Positions 62,412-64,000 of a stretch of DNA of 64,000 bases are shown here, one piece after another (position 1 is the first letter of the stretch; every line of letters begins with the position of its first letter). Both the position numbers and the translations under genes were made by a program. Under the pieces are notes generated by a model, which saw only the letters and a program-made list of their open reading frames with translations, did not search any database and was not told the DNA's origin. The stretch comes from Prevotella sp. UBA2711. Its GTDB lineage: Bacteria > Bacteroidota > Bacteroidia > Bacteroidales > Bacteroidaceae. The DNA is taken from assembly GCA_002354095.1 (NCBI GenBank), contig DEKX01000038.1:86073-150072 (forward strand), given 5' to 3'.

Positions 62412-63632
62412 TTAAAAACGATGATAACAGAGATAATATTTACGTATTTTTTTGGAAAGAAGTTGCACATTTAGGATTTCTGAAGCTTCTGCGATGTCTT
62501 TTACGCTCCCGTCCTTGTATAAAATTCCGATGCTGTCGTCCTCCGGATTATACATATCCTTGCCCAGTTCCGTCAGCGACATCATGTAGCGGGTGTCCTC
62601 CAGCGGAATGTCCATCCGGGCGGCTATGTGCTGGCGGATATCGTTCACGTATTCCTCGGTGGGAGCCTCCTCCGTCACCTCCACTTTGAACAGGTGGCGG
62701 TCCAGCATATCTGTCGCCAAAGTGGAAAGAATTTTGTCGTCCGATTTCTTCCACACCTTCATCGCGCTCCATATATCCGAATCATCCAGGTCGCTATACA
62801 TTTCCAGCGCCTCGTCGTGCGTAGCAAACCAAGCGTCGTCCACATCATTGCGAAGGAAGTAGGCGAGGGCAGGGGTCGCAAAAATCTCTTTACCCGATTT
62901 CGCTAATTCCTTGGCTCTCAACAGAGTATTAATCAGTATCTTCTCATAGCCAACGGCGGTTTTGTGCAGATACACCTGCCAGTACATCAGTCGTCTGGTG
63001 GTCAGGAAATTCTCAATCGAGTAGATGCCTTTCGAATCCACCACCAGTCGGTCGTCCTTCACGTTCAGCATCTTGATGATGCGTGCCGACCCGATGTTTC
63101 CTTCCGTCACACCTGTAAAGAAAGAGTCACGGCGGATATAGTCCAGTCTGTCCATATCCAACTGGCTTGAAATCAGCTGGTGGAAAATCTTGTTGGGATA
63201 TTCATCCTTGAAGATACTGATAGCCAGATTCAGTTGCCCGTGCATTTCCCTGTTGATCTGTTCCATCATCAGCAGCGAGATATCCTCGTGCGATATTCCG
63301 TGCATCAGCGTATGCTCCAGCACGTGCGAGAAGGGACCGTGCCCGATGTCGTGCAGCAGGATGGCAATTTTCACCGCCTCCTCCTCCGAATCGAAGATAT
63401 ACACCCCTTTTTCCTTCAGCGACTTCACCGCCTCTGTCATCAGATACAGCGCTCCCAGCGAGTGTTGGAATCGCGTATGCCGTGCCCCTGGGTACACTGA
63501 CGAAGCCAGTCCCAGTTGGTTAATGCGGTTCAGTCGTTGGAACAGCGGGTGCTGCACCACGTTGTATATCAGTCCCTTCCTGATTTTGATAAACCCGAAC
63601 ACCGGGTCGTTGATGATCTTATATCCATCCAT
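62412..63632 (-). CDS. HD-domain phosphohydrolase (dGTPase-like)
   Basis: The 406-residue protein has the HD metal-binding motif ILLHDIGHGPFSHVLEHT (about 89-106) after GARHTRFQHSLG, which places it in the dNTPase-like SAMHD1/YwfO group. It probably hydrolyses nucleotide phosphates; substrate and oligomeric state are not evident. The -7 box TAATTTTG at 63641-63648 ends only eight bases before the ATG, so the mRNA may lack a leader. It is read before the lpx operon on the same strand. Confidence 0.88.
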   Translation of the reverse strand: MDGYKIINDPVFGFIKIRKGLIYNVVQHPLFQRLNRINQLGLASSVYPGARHTRFQHSLGALYLMTEAVKSLKEKGVYIFDSEEEAVKIAILLHDIGHGPFSHVLEHTLMHGISHEDISLLMMEQINREMHGQLNLAISIFKDEYPNKIFHQLISSQLDMDRLDYIRRDSFFTGVTEGNIGSARIIKMLNVKDDRLVVDSKGIYSIENFLTTRRLMYWQVYLHKTAVGYEKILINTLLRAKELAKSGKEIFATPALAYFLRNDVDDAWFATHDEALEMYSDLDDSDIWSAMKVWKKSDDKILSTLATDMLDRHLFKVEVTEEAPTEEYVNDIRQHIAARMDIPLEDTRYMMSLTELGKDMYNPEDDSIGILYKDGSVKDIAEASEILNVQLLSKKIRKYYLCYHRF

Positions 63633-63640
63633 AGCGACTG

Positions 63641-63648
63641 CAAAATTA
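63641..63648 (-). promoter_or_regulatory. -7 promoter box (TAATTTTG) of the HD-domain gene
   Basis: The minus strand reads TAATTTTG, which ends eight bases before the ATG at 63632, so transcription may start at or next to the start codon. Confidence 0.5.
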
Positions 63649-63691
63649 CATATAATTTCCGAGATTCTAAGCCAACCAGAGATAAAAACAG

Positions 63692-63729
63692 AAAAAAAAT
63701 CCCGATAACCACCAAGGATTATCAGGATT
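63692..63729 (-). terminator. Terminator after the smalltalk gene
   Basis: On the minus strand, AATCCTGATAATCC pairs with GGTTATCGGGATT (one mismatch and one bulge), followed by eight T. A second small hairpin, GCCCCTT/AAGGGGC at 63776-63792, lies between it and the smalltalk stop. Confidence 0.75.
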
Positions 63730-63794
63730 TTCTAATTACTCACTTAAAACGGACCATGTCCCATGCACGTTTAGAGCCCCTTGGTAAGGGGCGG

Positions 63795-63905
63795 CTATAA
63801 TGCAGGGTTATAGCCAATACATGATACAGTGCCTAATGCCGTTCCCATTGCGGTGAGGATACTAACCAGTATCTGAATCACCATTTTCCAAGTTTCTTTC
63901 TTCAT
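63795..63905 (-). CDS. Smalltalk-type small hydrophobic protein
   Basis: The short frame ATG at 63905 to TAG at 63795 encodes 36 residues: MKKETWKMVIQILVSILTAM, then GTALGTVSCIGYNPAL. From memory it matches the 'smalltalk protein' family of Bacteroidetes, tiny proteins with a KKxTWK start, one hydrophobic segment and a lipobox-like Cys (VSC). Their function is unknown. In many genomes they lie beside an HU-like gene and an N-acetylmuramoyl-L-alanine amidase gene; here the upstream neighbour is outside the window. A clear terminator follows, which supports expression as a single short gene. Confidence 0.8.
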   Translation of the reverse strand: MKKETWKMVIQILVSILTAMGTALGTVSCIGYNPAL

Positions 63906-63925
63906 AATCTTTTTGTTTTTTGTCA

Positions 63926-63984
63926 CACAGAAATCACGGAAATCGACGAAGTCGCTTCGCTAGTCGAAGAAATTCACAGAAATC
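63926..63984. repeat. Short direct repeat around a hairpin, right edge
   Basis: CACAGAAATC occurs at 63926-63935 and 63975-63984. Between them CGACGAAG and CTTC/GTCG (63944-63966) can form a hairpin. The block lies just upstream of the smalltalk start and may be an intergenic repeat of this genome. Confidence 0.5.
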
Positions 63985-64000
63985 TTAATCTATGCCGTGG

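Overview
The window looks like a chromosomal segment of a Bacteroidales bacterium, most likely Prevotella or a close relative. Evidence: many genes have a Bacteroidetes-type -7 box (TAnnTTTG) in place of an E. coli -10, and Shine-Dalgarno motifs are nearly absent. The families also fit: Na+-translocating NADH:quinone reductase, PPi-dependent phosphofructokinase, fused LpxC-FabZ, Rho with a long acidic insert, a type IX secretion plug protein, C10 and S37 peptidases, DUF4301, DUF4494 and a 'smalltalk' small protein. I found no tRNA, rRNA, intact insertion sequence, prophage or CRISPR array. Almost all of the window is ordinary core genome.

Layout. 1-4022 (minus): an envelope operon (small unknown protein, PlsC-like acyltransferase, secreted amidase/golvesin protein, cut-off unknown gene). 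4221-6749 (plus): PPi-PFK and a GH25 lysozyme. 6755-11167 (minus): TamB. 11364-17034 (plus): complete nqrABCDEF with a terminator. 17213-21680 (plus): two exported peptidases (C10 and S37). 21718-23240: an accessory pocket with a four-helix/zinc-ribbon protein preceded by an 8-bp tandem repeat, a 13-bp inverted repeat, a truncated DUF3987-type gene and three 21-bp tandem repeats. 23275-30516: MaeB-type malic enzyme, a membrane-spanning AraC-type one-component regulator, the T9SS plug protein, a lipoprotein and a DMP19-like protein. 30519-35901 (plus): smpB, metH, a HAD phosphatase and a GHL10 glycosidase-like protein. 35911-38354 (minus): LolC/E-type permease and aminotransferase. 38494-40891 (plus): membrane pseudokinase, DUF4494 and a YggS-type PLP protein. 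41028-45740: DUF4301 (minus), then fabD, a GH13 enzyme and an AlaX-like protein (plus).

45788-55680 (minus): an EEP-family phosphatase, a hybrid histidine kinase, a GT2 glycosyltransferase, RNase G, a 29-residue basic protein, HU, riboflavin synthase, glyA and rho. 55846-62363 (minus): an envelope operon with lpxD, lpxC-fabZ, lpxA, miaA and a class A penicillin-binding protein. 62412-63632 (minus): an HD-domain phosphohydrolase. 63795-63905 (minus): a smalltalk gene with its own terminator.

Themes: energy metabolism (Nqr, PPi-PFK, malic enzyme), outer-membrane and cell-wall assembly (TamB, Lpx, PBP1A, GH25, PlsC), and secretion and proteolysis (T9SS plug, C10, S37). The parts most worth a second look are the DUF3987 remnant with its repeats, the tiny genes missed by length cut-offs, the pseudokinase locus, the kinase-less sensor/AraC regulator and three apparently leaderless promoters. 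I did not find convincing evidence of a wholly new multi-gene system.
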